Below are positions 1 through 13,700 of a stretch of DNA of 64,000 nt, piece by piece. The position numbers and the translations under genes were made by a program. Numbering within the stretch: the first letter of the stretch is position 1; every line of letters starts with the position of its first letter. The stretch is taken from the NCBI GenBank assembly GCA_964036155.1, contig OZ038423.1, forward strand, positions 66,045,249 to 66,109,248. The letters run 5' to 3'. The notes under the pieces were generated by a model. That model saw only the letters and a program-made list of their open reading frames with translations. It was not told the origin of the DNA and made no database searches. The DNA comes from Diploscapter coronatus. Taxonomy: Eukaryota; Nematoda; Chromadorea; Rhabditida; Rhabditidae.

Positions 1-347
1 CTTTCCACGTTAATGTTATCTAAATCAGCTTACCCTTCAATCTGATAGCAAAGCCTCCGAATGTCAAGCAGAACGAGAAGGCAAGGAGGAAAATGGCCTC
101 TTGCCTTTCAAATCGCCTTTTCGTCTCGATTCCACTTCTCACGCCCTTCAATTTTCGGCATTTTCTGACAAAATTTAGACATTTTGAGATTCTTCAATAT
201 TTGTTTAGTCTGTTTTGACAAGCACAATCTGTCCCATCCTCAGTTTCTCTACAATAATCACCAGATTATCTCCATTTTTACCTGTCCGTACCTGTCCGAT
301 CCCTTCTTTTCATTGTCTTCCCTATCTCATGACCTCTTAACTTCCAG

Positions 348-2125
348 ATGTTTCCCCTATTTCCGTTGCTTCTCATTCTTCCGACCTCTGCATTCGTGAG
401 GACCGAAAATCGATCCATTTCCGACTCGAGCGGAGTTCTTTTCAGTCCCAATTATCCAGGTATCATCACAAAATACAACAATATACAGAATTGTGAAACC
501 ATGAAGAGGAATCTAGTGGCGAGCAAATATATGAAACTAAACGTGCTTATAAGATGATTTAAAACATTTTCCATAAAACAAACATAACTAAAAAACGATC
601 GACCTTTATGCCTAATAGTTTTTTTTATATGTATAACAATTTGGCATAAGTCTTTCATGAAAAGTGTGATCACGCTTTTTGTTAAAAGTCAGCGTTTGGT
701 CTTAAATTTTTCTCGTCACTGCAAAATGAAATAATTACTATAGTCACTTATATTCAGCGTAAATTTTAGATAACTATGATGATAATCTGGACCAATTCAC
801 GACTATTACGGTAATTGAAATTCGAGATTATTAGGAGAAAGGAGTTGTTTTCAGGTACCTGTTGGAAACTCAGTCATTCTGACGTTCCTGGATTTCTTCA
901 CAGAACAAGACTATGACCATGTGGATATCTACGATGGGGGAGATACGACGAAAAACCCTGACTTCGTGTAAATTTCCCAGCAAATATTTTGGCGAGATAA
1001 TTCGCTGTCTGCAGATTTTCTGGCGATGCGGCAGGATCTGCACTGAATCTGACGAGCAATATCGTGGTCATCAGATTCTCCACAGACATGATTGGAGTTG
1101 CCAGAGGATTCGCAATTGAATGGGACCCTAATCCCAGTTAGTATTTCGAACAATTTTGTATCTACCTTGCTCACCTTATCAAATAAATCTACCAACTTCT
1201 ATTGTTTGAAAATGTGTTTACCATATTATTATAAAGGGTATTATTGAAATTTCATTGTCTTAAATTTAGAAGATAAGCCGTTCCAAGTGAAAAACTCCTG
1301 TGAACCAGCACCGAAAAATTCGACCTTCGGATTAATCACTTCGCCAAATTTTCCCTACAACTACCCGAATAACATCCAATGCAACTACCTAATCACGACC
1401 ACCAAGAGCAGGTTAGTCTCAAAATTGTCAAAAATGCAAGATAAATCGGTTTCAGAATATTCCTGCAGTTTGTTGCATTCGTAACAGAGGTAGAGATAAT
1501 GTTGAATTTTCTTGTAAATATAAGCTGCATTTCAGGATGGATTCGATACCGTGACAATTTATGATGGGCCAAATATCACATATTTTAGCCTGGGAACGTA
1601 AGTTATGAATTTTCGTATCATTAATATCCAATTAGTTGAAGCAAAATAAATGACGCGCAAACTTGAGTATACAATTTTTTCATTACCTAATGTTGATATT
1701 GATGCCGGATCTTTGACGTACAATCAAATCAGTATCTTATGAAGTGCTAATGTCTCGTTTGAAAATATGTGCCGTTTATTTTACTATTTTGATTCTTCAC
1801 CATTTTGTTACATAAAAACTTTACCACGAGATTAAAGCGGACAAAGATGGACATCTTCTCTCTAAGCTATTTCATAGAAAGCGATGATTTTTCGCATGGC
1901 TAAGGAACCTAAGCTGCCATTTATTCTGTCTCAAATACCCGGTCTTCGACAATATTAGCGCATCAAATATGAGATTTTGCCGAATCAAGTTTTCATTTTA
2001 GATATTCTGGAACACCGGGTTTCTTTTCGGTCAATTCAACTGGCTCCAGCTTGTTCATCGTATTTTCTTCGGATCTACAGAACAGCTATTCTGGGTTCTC
2101 GGCCCTATTCGAATCCATCGATTGA
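348..2125 (+). CDS. secreted protein with two CUB domains
   Basis: Spliced model. The ATG lies directly behind an AG acceptor (CTTCCAG|ATG), so the message is probably trans-spliced. The protein opens with a hydrophobic signal peptide (MFPLFPLLLILPTSA). CUB 1 has the SPNYPG motif, a YNN..NC segment, then after an intron VPVGNSVILTFLDF and DHVDIYDGG (about 855-969), ending in VVIRFSTDMIGVARGFAIEW (about 1010-1135). CUB 2 starts near 1270 with SPNFPYNYPNNIQCNY and continues in small exons (FVAFVTED; GFDTVTIYDGPN, about 1535-1598). Its last exon, about 2001-2125, reads SGTPGFFSVNSTGSS, then FIVFSSDLQNSYSGF and a TGA stop. CUB domains are extracellular binding modules; nothing indicates a catalytic domain. 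The junction between the first exon and the 855 acceptor is uncertain because the donor near 519-531 is non-consensus. The function is unknown beyond being a secreted CUB protein. Confidence 0.78.
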
Positions 2126-5100
2126 GTTGTGCATTCAGACAATTACGTCACGATTTACCTAATAACCATGACTTGCTTTGATAGCCATTTAGTCGATGCA
2201 CAATATATTTATTTGATGTTATTCATCGATTTTGTGATTTCTATTCGAAAAGCTTCGACATGCGGATGGAATGTTCAAAGTGTGCATTTCGCCATGATTC
2301 TAGATACTTAAATTTTGCAGTCGAAGTTAAGCCGATAAGCAATTTCTCCTCGCTTTCCCATGACATTTGACTCCATTTTCATGTCGAAGCACACGGGTCT
2401 GAGGCTGCATAAACCTCGAATACGGGCAAATTAATGAAGTAGTTTCGTATTAGATTAACCATAATGTGTTGAAAATGCGTAAATCATTGATTGTGCATTT
2501 CATAAGTGAGTTTCTCAATAGTAAGGCTTCATGATAGATATTTCGGAATTAATTTCCTTGTGAAATATTTTTATAATATATTGTGTTAGAGTTCATATCA
2601 GTGTTGCACATCAAATATCATCATTTTATTCGCTTATGAAATGCACAATAAATAGTTTGTGGCTAGCGAAAACAATGCTTTGCATGTCCTGTGGCAGAGA
2701 CAATTTAGCTGTCATTTTGTCCGAATCGTTGACTTGAAATTTGGAATGGAAACGGAAAATGAACATGAAAAAGGGGAAAAGACCATTACAAAGAGCAATT
2801 GGAAGATCGAGCTCTGACCGAGATGAATAATGAAGATTGTCTGAGAATTGAAGGAAAAGTGAAATTGGAAAGGAAGGGAAATAGCAGAATCTATTGCAAT
2901 TGTCAACTTGGTATATTTGTGATTTGAGAGTTTGATGGTGAAGAAAAGAGGAACGGGAAATGTGAAGAGGTAAAATTGGAAAGCCATAAATAAAGACTGG
3001 AAATGGGATGGAAGAACAATTCAATTGTAACTCGAAATCTCGAGAAAACTGCATGCTTTTGAATTGAGATAACGAAGATTAATTTTATTCGTTGCATACA
3101 ATGAATACATTTTAATTGAAATTTTCGAATAAAATGATATTGTAGTTATCAACGATAAGGCAGAAATTTCGTTAGCAGAAGTCTAAATTCTCCATCCAGA
3201 AATGGGTGAAATTTTATTACCGTGAAAGGGTTTATCATGCTCAACGCTTCTTTCTCATTAGAAAAATAAAATTCGATAACTCAAAAGTCGGTGACGAGTA
3301 TATAAAGTCAACAAAAATGCATTTCGTTTCAGTTTTTAAATCATTACTTTCGTTCATCACTATCATTGAAACTAAAAAATCTAGTCTTTGTTGACATTGA
3401 AGCTTGTAGATAATTTCTCAGATCAGTAATTCTTACATGTTCATTCTCAGAATCATCAACCTTTCTGTTCAAAATTCCTCCCTCTATCCGAATGTGTTCG
3501 TCCTTGCATTTATGTTTCACAAACACAGCAGCCCCTTCCCTACAGCATTTTGCAGTTTTATCACCTTTCGTAATCGGTCGCTTTTGTGGCCCCGCGCCCG
3601 CACGGACACGGCAAAAAACACACGCAAAATGTAAGAGAGAGGTTAGGTTGGATGACATCGTCAAGGTTAGCAAAAAAAATGGGTAGGGAGGGAAGGGAAC
3701 GGCTCGGGAAGAAAGGGCAAGGGCGAGGGGTAACAAGCAGCAGACCGGGACGGGTCAAGTCGAATTCGATTCCCTCCTTTTTTCGTTCGATCATTCGATC
3801 ATATTCGAATATGAGAATGAGAATATGCAGCAGGAAATGGCCACTGCTCTGCAAACACTGCAAATGGGAATGTGAATGTGATTTCGTCGATCTGACCGAG
3901 GATGGTCAATTTTTGGTCAAATCTTGAAGTTTTGATAAAATTACTCCGAATTTTTCTCATAGGAATTAGGAAAAACGAATCAAAGGGCATAAAGATTAGA
4001 TACGAACATATTTTAAATTGGAGCGGAGTTCAGGTTAAAAATATTCAAAAGTCTAGTTTAGGTTTTAAAACTTTGAAACCGAAATGAAAGCTGCTAACAC
4101 ATCCAAAGTGAAATTGTTTCAAAGTTGAAGTCCTGCATCATATAGAATTCGAATGCTTCGGGAAAGAACTTCATTCATTAGATGATGAATGTATAAAAGT
4201 TTTCCAACTTGAATTTTCGGATCCTCTTCCAAGAATCAACGTTATCGAATATTACCGATTTCGAATATCTATTTCAGCCAATCTGCCAGTCAGTGTGTTC
4301 TGTGTACGTTCATGCAAATGCAAACGCATTTCCCCTATCGACCCTCTCCTTGCCATGTGTGTGTGGCATTTTTCTCTTCATTTTTTGCATTTCGTTCGTT
4401 CAATTTTCCTCTCGTTTTATTTCGATCTGTGCAGTGTTTTTTTGCGTTTCTCCTGCTCGATTTATTGCTACGACAGCCCTTCCTCCCTCTTTCTTACAGA
4501 TTCCTCTTCCCTCTCCCCTTCTCCATCACTTACCCTCTTTACCCTTCCAGACACCAAGCCCTTCTTCATTCTCTCTGTGGTGGCCCACTCGGCGAATATT
4601 CTTGGATGCCACTTCATCTGATTGCTAACATCAACTTACCTTTTAAGGTTACTTGTTTTAGATAGCCACTCTATTCCACCATCATTTTATCAATTATCAC
4701 ATTACATAAATGTAGCCATTCACAATTTTGCATATTTATTGCAGTTCTTTCTCGAATCGAGCATTTACAGTCATGCTCATGCTCATGTGCATATGATTGA
4801 TGAAAGTTGAAATGTGGCCAATTAGACGTAACTGAGAGATTGAGGGGCGGAGCAAAGGCAACAGAAGGATGGAGACGCAGACACACCGTACTCCTTGAAT
4901 CGAAAGAGAAAGAAGGACTCACAAGGCCTCATTCCTTTGCCTTCTCACTCCACTTCTCATCAACCATCAGCCACCTTCTGACGCTCTCAAACCTAACGAG
5001 TTGCCTCCCTAATTGACTTTTCCTTTACCCTTTCCGTTCACATTTCGTCCGAGATTCCCATTCAAATTCAAATTTTCATTTGGGAAAGTCGCTGCTCGAA

Positions 5101-5535
5101 ACTCGTCCATTCACATTCTTTCAAAGAAGAATTTTCGAATCCGACCTTTCTTACTTCTGTATTTTATCAAAATCTGGTCCTGTCTCTCATTTTTCTAGCT
5201 TCTCATTCGCTCTCTCGTTTGTCTGCCAAATTTTTCAAAAGTCGTGACCGTTGCCAAATTGTATTTCTAAACTCAACATCTTACTATTGCGCTACAGTCG
5301 CTTCACTCTGTTCGCCGTCGAAAGATAGATATCTGAGGGGAAAGGAAAATTGGGATAAAGTTTGAAAATAAGAAAGCGAATGAGAATATGTCTTTCAGAT
5401 ACAAACATGTATTTCTTTCTTCGCCATTAATTTCCATCTTTAGATGGTATTTTATTCAAAATCGTTCGAGAAATTTCAATAACATTCTATTCTTAACAAA
5501 ATCAAGACGAATTTAGACCCAGGCTGTTTCCGTAT
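2126..5535. other. intergenic region upstream of the DM-domain gene
   Basis: About 3.4 kb without a convincing coding exon on either strand. The part near 2700-3010 is purine-rich on this strand and 4250-4620 is pyrimidine-rich (C/T runs). A short CATGCT/CATG repeat with a CATATG box lies near 4771-4797. The region ends at the DM gene start and most likely holds its promoter and regulatory sequence; no specific element could be assigned. Confidence 0.5.
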
Positions 5536-7566
5536 ATGAACATAGAAGATATTCTGCCGGAACTATTTGGGGAGAAGCGAGTTTATTACTGCCAGAGATG
5601 CGAAAACCACGGACTCAGGGAGAAACGCAAGAACCACAAGCAGAACTGCCTCTACAGGGACTGCAGATGCAATGATTGCGAAGTGAGTTTGGTAATAATA
5701 ATTGGTAATAAAATAACGATGGAACGAAATCTGGCTATTCTTTTCATTTCTCATTCTGGCGGTTTTTAATCAAATGTTACCTTAATTCAATGTAGTAAAA
5801 ATTGTGTCATTTTGGTTCACAAAACATTAACAATTCGAAATTTCTCACTTGCTTGATTCTTATGAGTAGGAATTTTAGCTAGTCGAAAGACGTCGTGAGC
5901 TCAACAGTCGACTGTCACAGATGGATGGAGAAACAGATTCGAATGAAGGACCAAGCCAGTCTTCCGATGAATTTGCACAACTCAAAACTGTCGACGATAA
6001 CTCGTTCAACAGTAAGATAAAAGGTGCTTTTTTCATTTTGTAACTTTCACTACATAAATACTGTAGAAAATATTGAATAGTTACTTTCTTCCGAAGAGTG
6101 ACAGTTGTCAAGATTATTTTTAAAATTTAATATTATCTTTCTCTAAGATACTCAACAATCTTTTGCATGAATAAGGCGAGGATCAGATCAAATTCATTCA
6201 AAAATGTCCATACGTTCAAACAAAAGGCAGAGAATCATCTTATCTATAAGAGAATTGTGATTTCGTGTGGTGTTCTGCAGCATCATTTTGTGGGTGGTCC
6301 ATCCCCATTGCCTTCAAAAAACGCCTGCCTCTTCTCTCTATCCAGTTCTCCCAAATGAATTGCCTCAACAGCTGTGTCTCTTCAGTCTCCATTCGTCATT
6401 CTCTATGCGCATTATTCCAATCATCGAGTTTCTTTCCAAAGCGTCGCACCGAACGCATCGCTAACAGCACAGAACCAAGTGGCAGCGAAATTATCTTTCA
6501 TCTCAAAGAGACATCGCTTTATGACTGAAAACTGCACAGATGAAATCCTAGGAGCTGATGATAGAAGAGGATGAAAAATAGCTAGCATAACTCATCGCAG
6601 GAAGGATGGCATGGAAGAGAACTGAAGAAGCTAATATTTTACGACAAAATCAACTCGACTTTCAGAACGTCGTCCGAACTGCCAAAGATGTGCTCAGCAC
6701 AATGTGGTCAACCGACTGAAAGGCCACAAGAGGATCTGTCCGTTCAAGGAATGTTTCTGTGCAAAGTGTCAGGTAATCATGCCGAAAATATTCATAACAC
6801 AAAAAGCCAAATTCGACGGATATTATATTTTGTAGAGTGATCAAATGATCAGAATCAGGATGATCTTCACATTATTTGTTAATTCGGACACTTTTCAAGC
6901 ACAGATTCCCATCGAAACTTCATTTCATCATGCGATTAAATTCATAAATCATACGTCTCTTACGATCTCGTAAATCTCATTAGATTTTCTCATGTAAACG
7001 ACCTACGAAGAAATCATTTTTATGACGAAAAGATTTCATAGAAAACTTCAAGCCGAGAAAAAATCTCATTCAATGTTTCATGAAGAACATGAAGAAATAG
7101 CTCAATTACAATTCTTTCAGGTAGTCGTCGAAAGACAGAAACTCATGGCTGACCAAATTAAACTTCGAAGGAAGCAGAAACGGGAGAAGGCAATGGTTGA
7201 GAGGGTACAGGAGACTAGCACGCCACAGAATGACAGTGATTCGGGTGAGATTATTATTGAAATATTCGATAAATTCATACATAGGAATCTAGTCTAACAG
7301 TTCTAATTGAATGTGTTGAGTGTCTAAAATGAAAAGGCTATCCTCGTTTGAGAATTTTTATTCCGAATACTTGGCTTCAATGTCCTAAGTTGTGGATAAC
7401 TATCTTCAATCATAATAATTTTATTTCAGGTTCAATCTGTCTGAAATGCACTCAGCAGGCTCTGGGCTACCAGCAACTTCTATCACTCCTTGATCCTTTG
7501 GCTGCATCCTCAGCTCCACTTCTCACTATTTCTGCCGTCCTATCTGCATGTCCTCACAAGGACTGA
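5536..7566 (+). CDS. transcription factor with two DM domains (MAB-3/DMD-3 type)
   Basis: Five-exon model in the doublesex/MAB-3 family, nuclear zinc-binding DNA-binding proteins that control sexual differentiation. DM domain 1 spans exon 1 (5536-5682: YYCQRCENHG, HKQNC, CRCNDC) and continues in exon 2 as LVERRRELNSRL (about 5878-6010). DM domain 2 is in exon 3 (about 6667-6773: PNCQRCAQHN, LKGHKRICPF, CFCAKC) and continues in exon 4 as VVVERQKLMADQIKLRRKQ (about 7121-7245). Both domains keep the paired Cys/His zinc ligands and the basic tail. The last exon (about 7431-7566) is a short low-complexity tail ending CPHKD. Two adjacent DM domains are characteristic of nematode MAB-3 and DMD-3, and I cannot decide between them by eye. 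All exon junctions keep frame. In C. elegans these genes act in male tail and intestine development; a similar role here is inference. Confidence 0.88.
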
Positions 7567-8633
7567 TTTCTAGTTTTCTGTGCAAAATATTCGGTAGATC
7601 TATCCTATTCTGAATACTCATTCCCGTGTTCTCTTATCAAAATCATGATTATCCCCAAAGTGTGAGCCTATTCTGCTGATTCAGCAGTGATTTTGCGGCG
7701 CCCCGCGCATATTGTTAAGGCTGAGAAATTGAAAAAAGAATAAATTTCACAAATTTGATGAGGGGCAATTAGCGCATTGTGTTGCAATTAATTTTAATAT
7801 TACACAATGCAAGCCTTTAATTTGTAAATTTAGTACCATTTTTAGTTGATCAGTCCTTAGCAATACTCCTTATGTCGACTTCCAATTTTCCATTCTCTTC
7901 CCACCCATCGAGCTAAGCTTCATTCATTTTCACCCAGGCCTATTCTCGTGTCTTTGAGGCACTCTAATTTATTGTGTCAGATATCATATATGTATTGGTT
8001 CAATTTCTTTGCAATAAACGTTTTCGTTTTGGTTTATGTCCGTAAGTTATTACCTTATTTCATTTGATTGCCATCCGTATTGCACACCACATTACAATGA
8101 ACGTTTTGACAGCTATTTCATATTTTCGTACAAAATTTGTGTTTTTAAATCAATCTCCAATGAAGTAATTTTTCAATATATGAATTTTTAGATGGTTATC
8201 ACAACTTTTTAATTTTTGCTAAAATGTATAAGAATCCAGGACAATTAAATTGGAGCAGTTATTTTTCGATTCCCAAGAGAGCAATGCTGGAAAAGTTATT
8301 AGGCAGACAATGGAAAGACGACTCGAATTAGGCACCGTAGTCTGGGACAAAAGAATGAAATGGAAGGATAAGAAATGGATAAAGAGAATGAGGGGTCCAT
8401 TCCAAATGCGAATCTGCAAAAAAAAGCCTGCCATACGAAGCAGAAGGAAATGGCACAGATGAACGAGGCAGAAAATGAAATGAGCATGGCTTGAAAAGGA
8501 ATATTTGGAAAGAATATCAAAATTTACCATAATCAGCGTGAAAAACTGAACAATATATGTGAAAATCAGCTCGATTTGCGGACCCCTGTTTATACTGACT
8601 TTGATCCTTACTGACATTCACTCTTAAACGGCG
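7567..8633. other. convergent intergenic region, 3' of the DM and kelch genes
   Basis: No coding exon seen. Candidate poly(A) signals AATAAA lie at 7739-7744 and 8013-8018 on the plus strand, downstream of the DM-domain gene. A 15-bp palindrome CTGCTGATTCAGCAG lies at 7673-7687, in the probable 3' UTR. The open frames in 8219-8617 show no recognisable protein. Confidence 0.45.
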
Positions 8634-9893
8634 TTATTCAAATTTTAATTTTCCGACTTCACGCCATTTATTCGTTTGTGGATCGTATTCCTCGATTGAA
8701 TTACAATACTTTTCATAGGGAGAGTTTTCAAATCTGTTAGCAAATATTTCGTATCAAGATATGCCAAATCTCAGCTCACCCTCCGATTGCATACAATTTC
8801 CCGTTAGCGACAATGAGCGAATGATGAAATCTTGCATAATTCATATCAGCGATTAGAGAAGTTCGACTGTCAACTGGAGCTGAGGGGTCGAAACACAGAC
8901 AGGAGTTTAATATATCATAATGATTACTAAATATATAATGGTGCATTATTATCATACAACATTAACAACTTCACTCCTCCAGTCACGTAAATTCTTCCAT
9001 TTAACGATGCAACTCCGAATGAAACTCGTATTTCTGGAATCCCTCCAATCTCAACCCATTCCCGTTCATCGTCTGATAATCGATATATCTTATTACTAGT
9101 ATATCCATCAATAACTGAATATTCATAGTTGCGATAATGAGCATGCTATAATGTGACCGTATAAAATTGCATCACATGTTATTGTTTGAGCATATGTAAT
9201 TGGAATAGGAAATGTAGGTCCTGTTTGCCATCTTCCATCTATTAAAACCTGAATAAATTATTTCATGAACTTTCATTCGATTTTTTTTACATCAACACGA
9301 TTCGTATCTTCCCATGTGTTAGGATCCAATCCACCCAAATAATACAATTTGTCCTTGAAACAAGCCACAGATGCATAGTCACGCCATTCAGGAGGATTTG
9401 GACCTGTAAAATTCTTTGAATCGATCATTCATGGATTCGTTGATAAGACCTTCTGAAATTTGTCGAGTATTCAGATCGAATATTTCAAACGATTTTTCAT
9501 CAAATCTAATTGCAAAAATCTAAAATTTACAAAATTGGCAATGCCAAATAAACTAATCTACCTTATCTTTTGTAGTTGCTACTTCATATGCTAATACATA
9601 ATTGGTAAATTTCGTAATCTGCTTAACAAAATTAGTATGCGAATCAAACAGACAAATTATTCCTTCTCTAACATCGTCGTTTTTATAATACACTAAATAC
9701 TAGAATTAATTTTCGCTCATACGAAAAATATTTTCTTACGATAGAATAAAATTTTCCTCTCGAGCGCTATCGGTAGATATTTCTTGATTATTTGCATCAT
9801 CCGATTATTAGTCCAGGCCAACTGTCCTAGGTCTTTGAATTCGGGGTATTGGCAGATCAACAATATAATTTCGACTGGTAACTTGGCTAACAT
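8634..9893 (-). CDS. F-box and kelch-repeat protein, apparent frameshift
   Basis: Minus-strand spliced model. Exon 1 (9893-about 9739) encodes an F-box-like segment: MLAKLPVEIILLICQYPEF, then KDLGQLAWTNNRMMQII. Later exons hold kelch repeats: ASVACFKDKLYYLGGLDP (about 9320-9400), VSFGVASLNGRIYVTGG (about 8980-9030), HHSLIVANGKLYAIGG (about 8780-8830) and IEEYDPQTNKWREVG (about 8650-8700). The last exon ends at a TAA (8634-8636). F-box proteins recruit substrates to SCF ubiquitin ligases through SKP1, and a kelch propeller would be the substrate-binding part. Around 9140-9160 the frame breaks: the exon reads DAILYGHII, then continues only after a one-base shift as HYRNYEYSVIDGYTSNKIY. No plausible intron rescues it, so this is either a sequencing or assembly error or a recently damaged gene. 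An AG acceptor about 17 bases before the ATG fits trans-splicing. Confidence 0.68.
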
Positions 9894-10749
9894 CTTTGTT
9901 AAGAGACCTAAACAACCAACACGTAGTATTATTTCAAAATGGAAATAGTAAAAGAGTATTGATTGAACGAGAAAGTCGGCAATTAATGAGTTTGAAATTG
10001 GTCATTGAAGAAAGGAGAATGAAACTACTAAACTGATGCTTCGCAATATTTATCAGACTAAAATCGATTCCTAACACTTGAAGATGCATGCCGAAATAAA
10101 ACTATCCGTGTATTTACTTATCGATTATAAACGACGCAAATGCACACCTCATATCTTACTTTTTAGTATTTTGTTAGTGTTTATCTGTCTGTGCACGCTT
10201 AGTTCTCAGCAACTATCCACGATAACCCTCATAAACCATATATGGCCGGAAAGAAAAGTTTCGTTTGATATGCAACGTAAAACCCAATTGATTTTGGTTT
10301 GATAATTGGGCACTTATACCGAAAAACATTTCTTATACAATCAAGAATGTCAACTGCCAAATACCTCACGAAACTAGCAAGTTAGCAGTCTTTCAAAGGA
10401 TGTATAAAAGGCAGAGTTTGAAAGAAATTCGTGCATCTTGATGTCCAAAAATTGGAATATTACAAGTCAATGTATACAACTAAAGCGAGAATATGTTTTT
10501 GGCAAAATGACTGACGGTCTCAACTATAGCGACAAAGTCCAATTTCAACATGCAAATGTTTATTATCCCGTTGAACTAGAAGAATTTGTACAACATATAA
10601 GGTTCAAAATAAATTACAAGATATCTACATGGGATAGGAATCTAGTGATCGTAGAAAGTGTTTTGGGTGTTTCTAAATTGTGCAAAAAATCAGGTTTTAG
10701 GTTAGGTGAAGATGGGTGTTGCAGTCATTCAACAAGAAGCCGGATGCCA
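9894..10749. other. intergenic region between the kelch and astacin genes
   Basis: Upstream of the minus-strand kelch gene and downstream of the astacin stop. It contains a TATAAAAG sequence (10403-10410, plus strand) followed at 10441 by an open frame running into the astacin 3' exon on the other strand. The translated frame matches no family I recognise, so I do not call a gene. Confidence 0.4.
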
Positions 10750-13700
10750 TTACACGTATTTGTAGGCGACTTGGAATTGGGTGATGTAGTATCTGTTGTA
10801 GGCGATGAGTGGAGTTGGATTGTTGGTCGACGAGATGACCTTGTTGAAGGTGTTGGCGCAGCAGTGTCTGAAACAAGTCAATTTTGTGAATTATTTGAGA
10901 AACAATGAAGAAATTGAATGTTTTTAATGGACTCTTCAATGCTATCATTTACAGGTTTTCCTATTCTCCAAATTACAGCCAGACGTGGAAAGAATAAAGG
11001 AGTTTTTTTACCTTGGGCTAGCAGCCTTGAGGTCAGCCTTGTTCTTGATCTCGAGTCCTGGAATATCACTGTTTGTATGCATTCTTTCAAACATTGTCTA
11101 CCATTGAATGGGCATCCGTATTGGCACTGGGTGTTGAAGTTTCCAGTGATGTTGAATTGGAGAGTCTTGCCAGCTGGAGCAGAGACCCAGGAGGTGCAGA
11201 GAGTGAAGTCATTTCTGACGGTCTGCGAGTCAACTCCGACCTGGATGAGGGTTGTTTGCCAAGCAGTGGTGGCTGTGAGAGCCGATCCGCATCCAGCTGG
11301 TCTCTCGCTGCACGTGGTTCCACCTGTAAACAGTAGATTCTCATGAATCCATAGCTTGAGGCTACTGACCATAACCCATGGGGCACAGGCATTGGGCACA
11401 GTTCTTCGGGTTTCTCTCTCCTCCTGAAATAACAATTGCTTCTTTGAATGGATGGAGTCGCGTGAATACCGTTGACGCAAGTAGCTCCGCTGGCACAAGT
11501 GCAGGCGTAGTGAGTGTTGACGAGCTTAATATCGTAGAAGGAGACGATTCTGTTGCCCATGGTGAACACATAGTCCTGGTCGCTCGGCCAGATTGAGATG
11601 GCTCCGTCCTGAGAGACGAATGAGTTGGCAGCTGAAAACTCGCATGTGCATAGCGGTATGTGAAACCAAAACTATTATCAAGACTTTCAACATTCAACCC
11701 AGACTCGATATTTGGACTAACTACGGTAGTGGATAAAAGTAGTATCCTGCCACCGATAATTGTTGCGTACATGATCTAGACACTCACGATGATGCAATTC
11801 GGGTGAAATTTTGTACACGCGATGTGGCCATTCATCATGCAATGAAAGGTTGGCGGATTAGACTTTCACAAGTACAAAAACTAGGCATTCAAATTCAAGT
11901 TTTCATGGGTGACCAAATATTTGTGCCCGCTTCTGTATATCCATTATGTTTTGTCGCGATCATTTCCTCAAGTAATCGGCTTTTGAGAGAAAAACAGCGA
12001 AAGAACATGATCTTCCCTGGTAGCGCATGCTACCGTTTCGATCACTAAGCCATGATTATTTATATTGCAAGGAAGGAATATATCATTTCAAAGCCCTGTT
12101 ATCTGCTGCTTATTCACTGAAAGTAACGAGAATTTCTGAAAGAACATACAATAGTGCATGGTGCTGCCATATTCGTATGGAGTATAGTTGACGGTTTGAG
12201 TAGAGGTGTACTTGTCGAAGTTGCTCTGTCTATCAGTCTAAATTCATTTTAGAGTTGATTTGCGAGCGATTTTCCAAAAATGGCCACTTACTGGAACGTA
12301 GGTCATGTCAATGGAGACGTACGAATCACGGTCGTATCTGAAGGAATTCAATTCATATTTAGTGCATTGGCATTTTTACCTCGATTGGAAGTGGAAGACA
12401 CCGAGAGCGTGCATCTGGAACATGCATTTTGAAAGACAAGATACAAATGCTCGAAATCATTTCAATTATCAGCAGGTTCACTGCGTAGAATTCAACATTA
12501 TTTTAGATCGTTTTTCAGTGAATTTCAGAATCTTTTTTTTTTTTTTTCTTTTAATTTTATCAGAACTAAACTAATGAACGTAAGATGGGTGCTTCAATAC
12601 CATCTTCGCTGGCATTTTAGCAAATAGTAATCTTCAAGTACATCCAGAATTCAAATACTCACCGTCTCGTGGACGACGGTTCCGATGACTTCGCATCCAT
12701 TGCCGATCGAGACATCCTGGACTCCACCGATCATACCAATGTTCCTGAAGAGAGGAAGAATAATCTTTATCCACCATTGACAGAAGTGACATCAATGCAG
12801 TGCCGTTGAAAACTTGCTACAAGGTAGTGATCACTGACATCTAAGAATGAGCAGATTGCTTTTCACAATATGCTCATAGCCATCCATTCATCCATTTCTA
12901 GCAGGACAAAATACCATTCGCTCTTTGTTAATCACACAGAAAATGCTTACGAGTAGCATCCAGCTCCGTTGATGAAGCGGAGTCTGTTGGTGGCAGTGGC
13001 GCTCTCGACGAATTTGAGGCAGGTGCGGGCGGCGAGATAGTTGATTCCAGCGACGATGGCGGCCTTCTTGGTGGCATCGATCGAGGCATCGTAGGTGTAG
13101 TAGACAGTGTTGGAAGTCCACTTTTTGTAGATCTTAGTAACCTGTCTCTTCTCTCTGGCTCCACCAGATTCCTCGGTCTCCTTCTCGTAATCCTCGAATT
13201 GCTCGTCAGTCAAGTTCATGTCTCCTGAAATACGAGTATCATAGCGTGTATTTGATACTCTTATCTCAAACTATTTAGTTCTGCACAAAGTAGTCCCGCC
13301 AATGAGACACATTTTCAAGCTCTTGACAGACTAGTTTTGACCTTTGGATCATCCGATAAGTTCAGAAAAAGAAAAGGCTCAGTTTGAGTCTTTATTTTTT
13401 TTTTGTCGAAGAAATAGCCACTTCCCATTTTGTGTTAGATTAGAAATCCATCGAAAAAATACTTAACAGGACTATCAGATTCGATTTCAGTTCAGCAGTA
13501 TCATGAGAAAACGGTGATCTTTTTCCAGACTAGTTCGGAATGGAAGGTATTTCTTGCCAAATGATAGCAAGGAAACGTTCGAAATTTTACACTAATCTAG
13601 AAAGTTTTCTCTTCAGCGAATAAAATAGCGGATGTTTGTAAATGACGAAGAGATTGTGTGCGATGTGATTTTTGTTATTATCTAGTGGCTTTTCGTCAAA

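Noticed and set aside
10438..10908. 156-residue open frame on the plus strand with an upstream TATAAAAG
   Set aside because: Its 3' half is the antisense of the last astacin exon and the rest matches no family; kept only as a note on the intergenic region.
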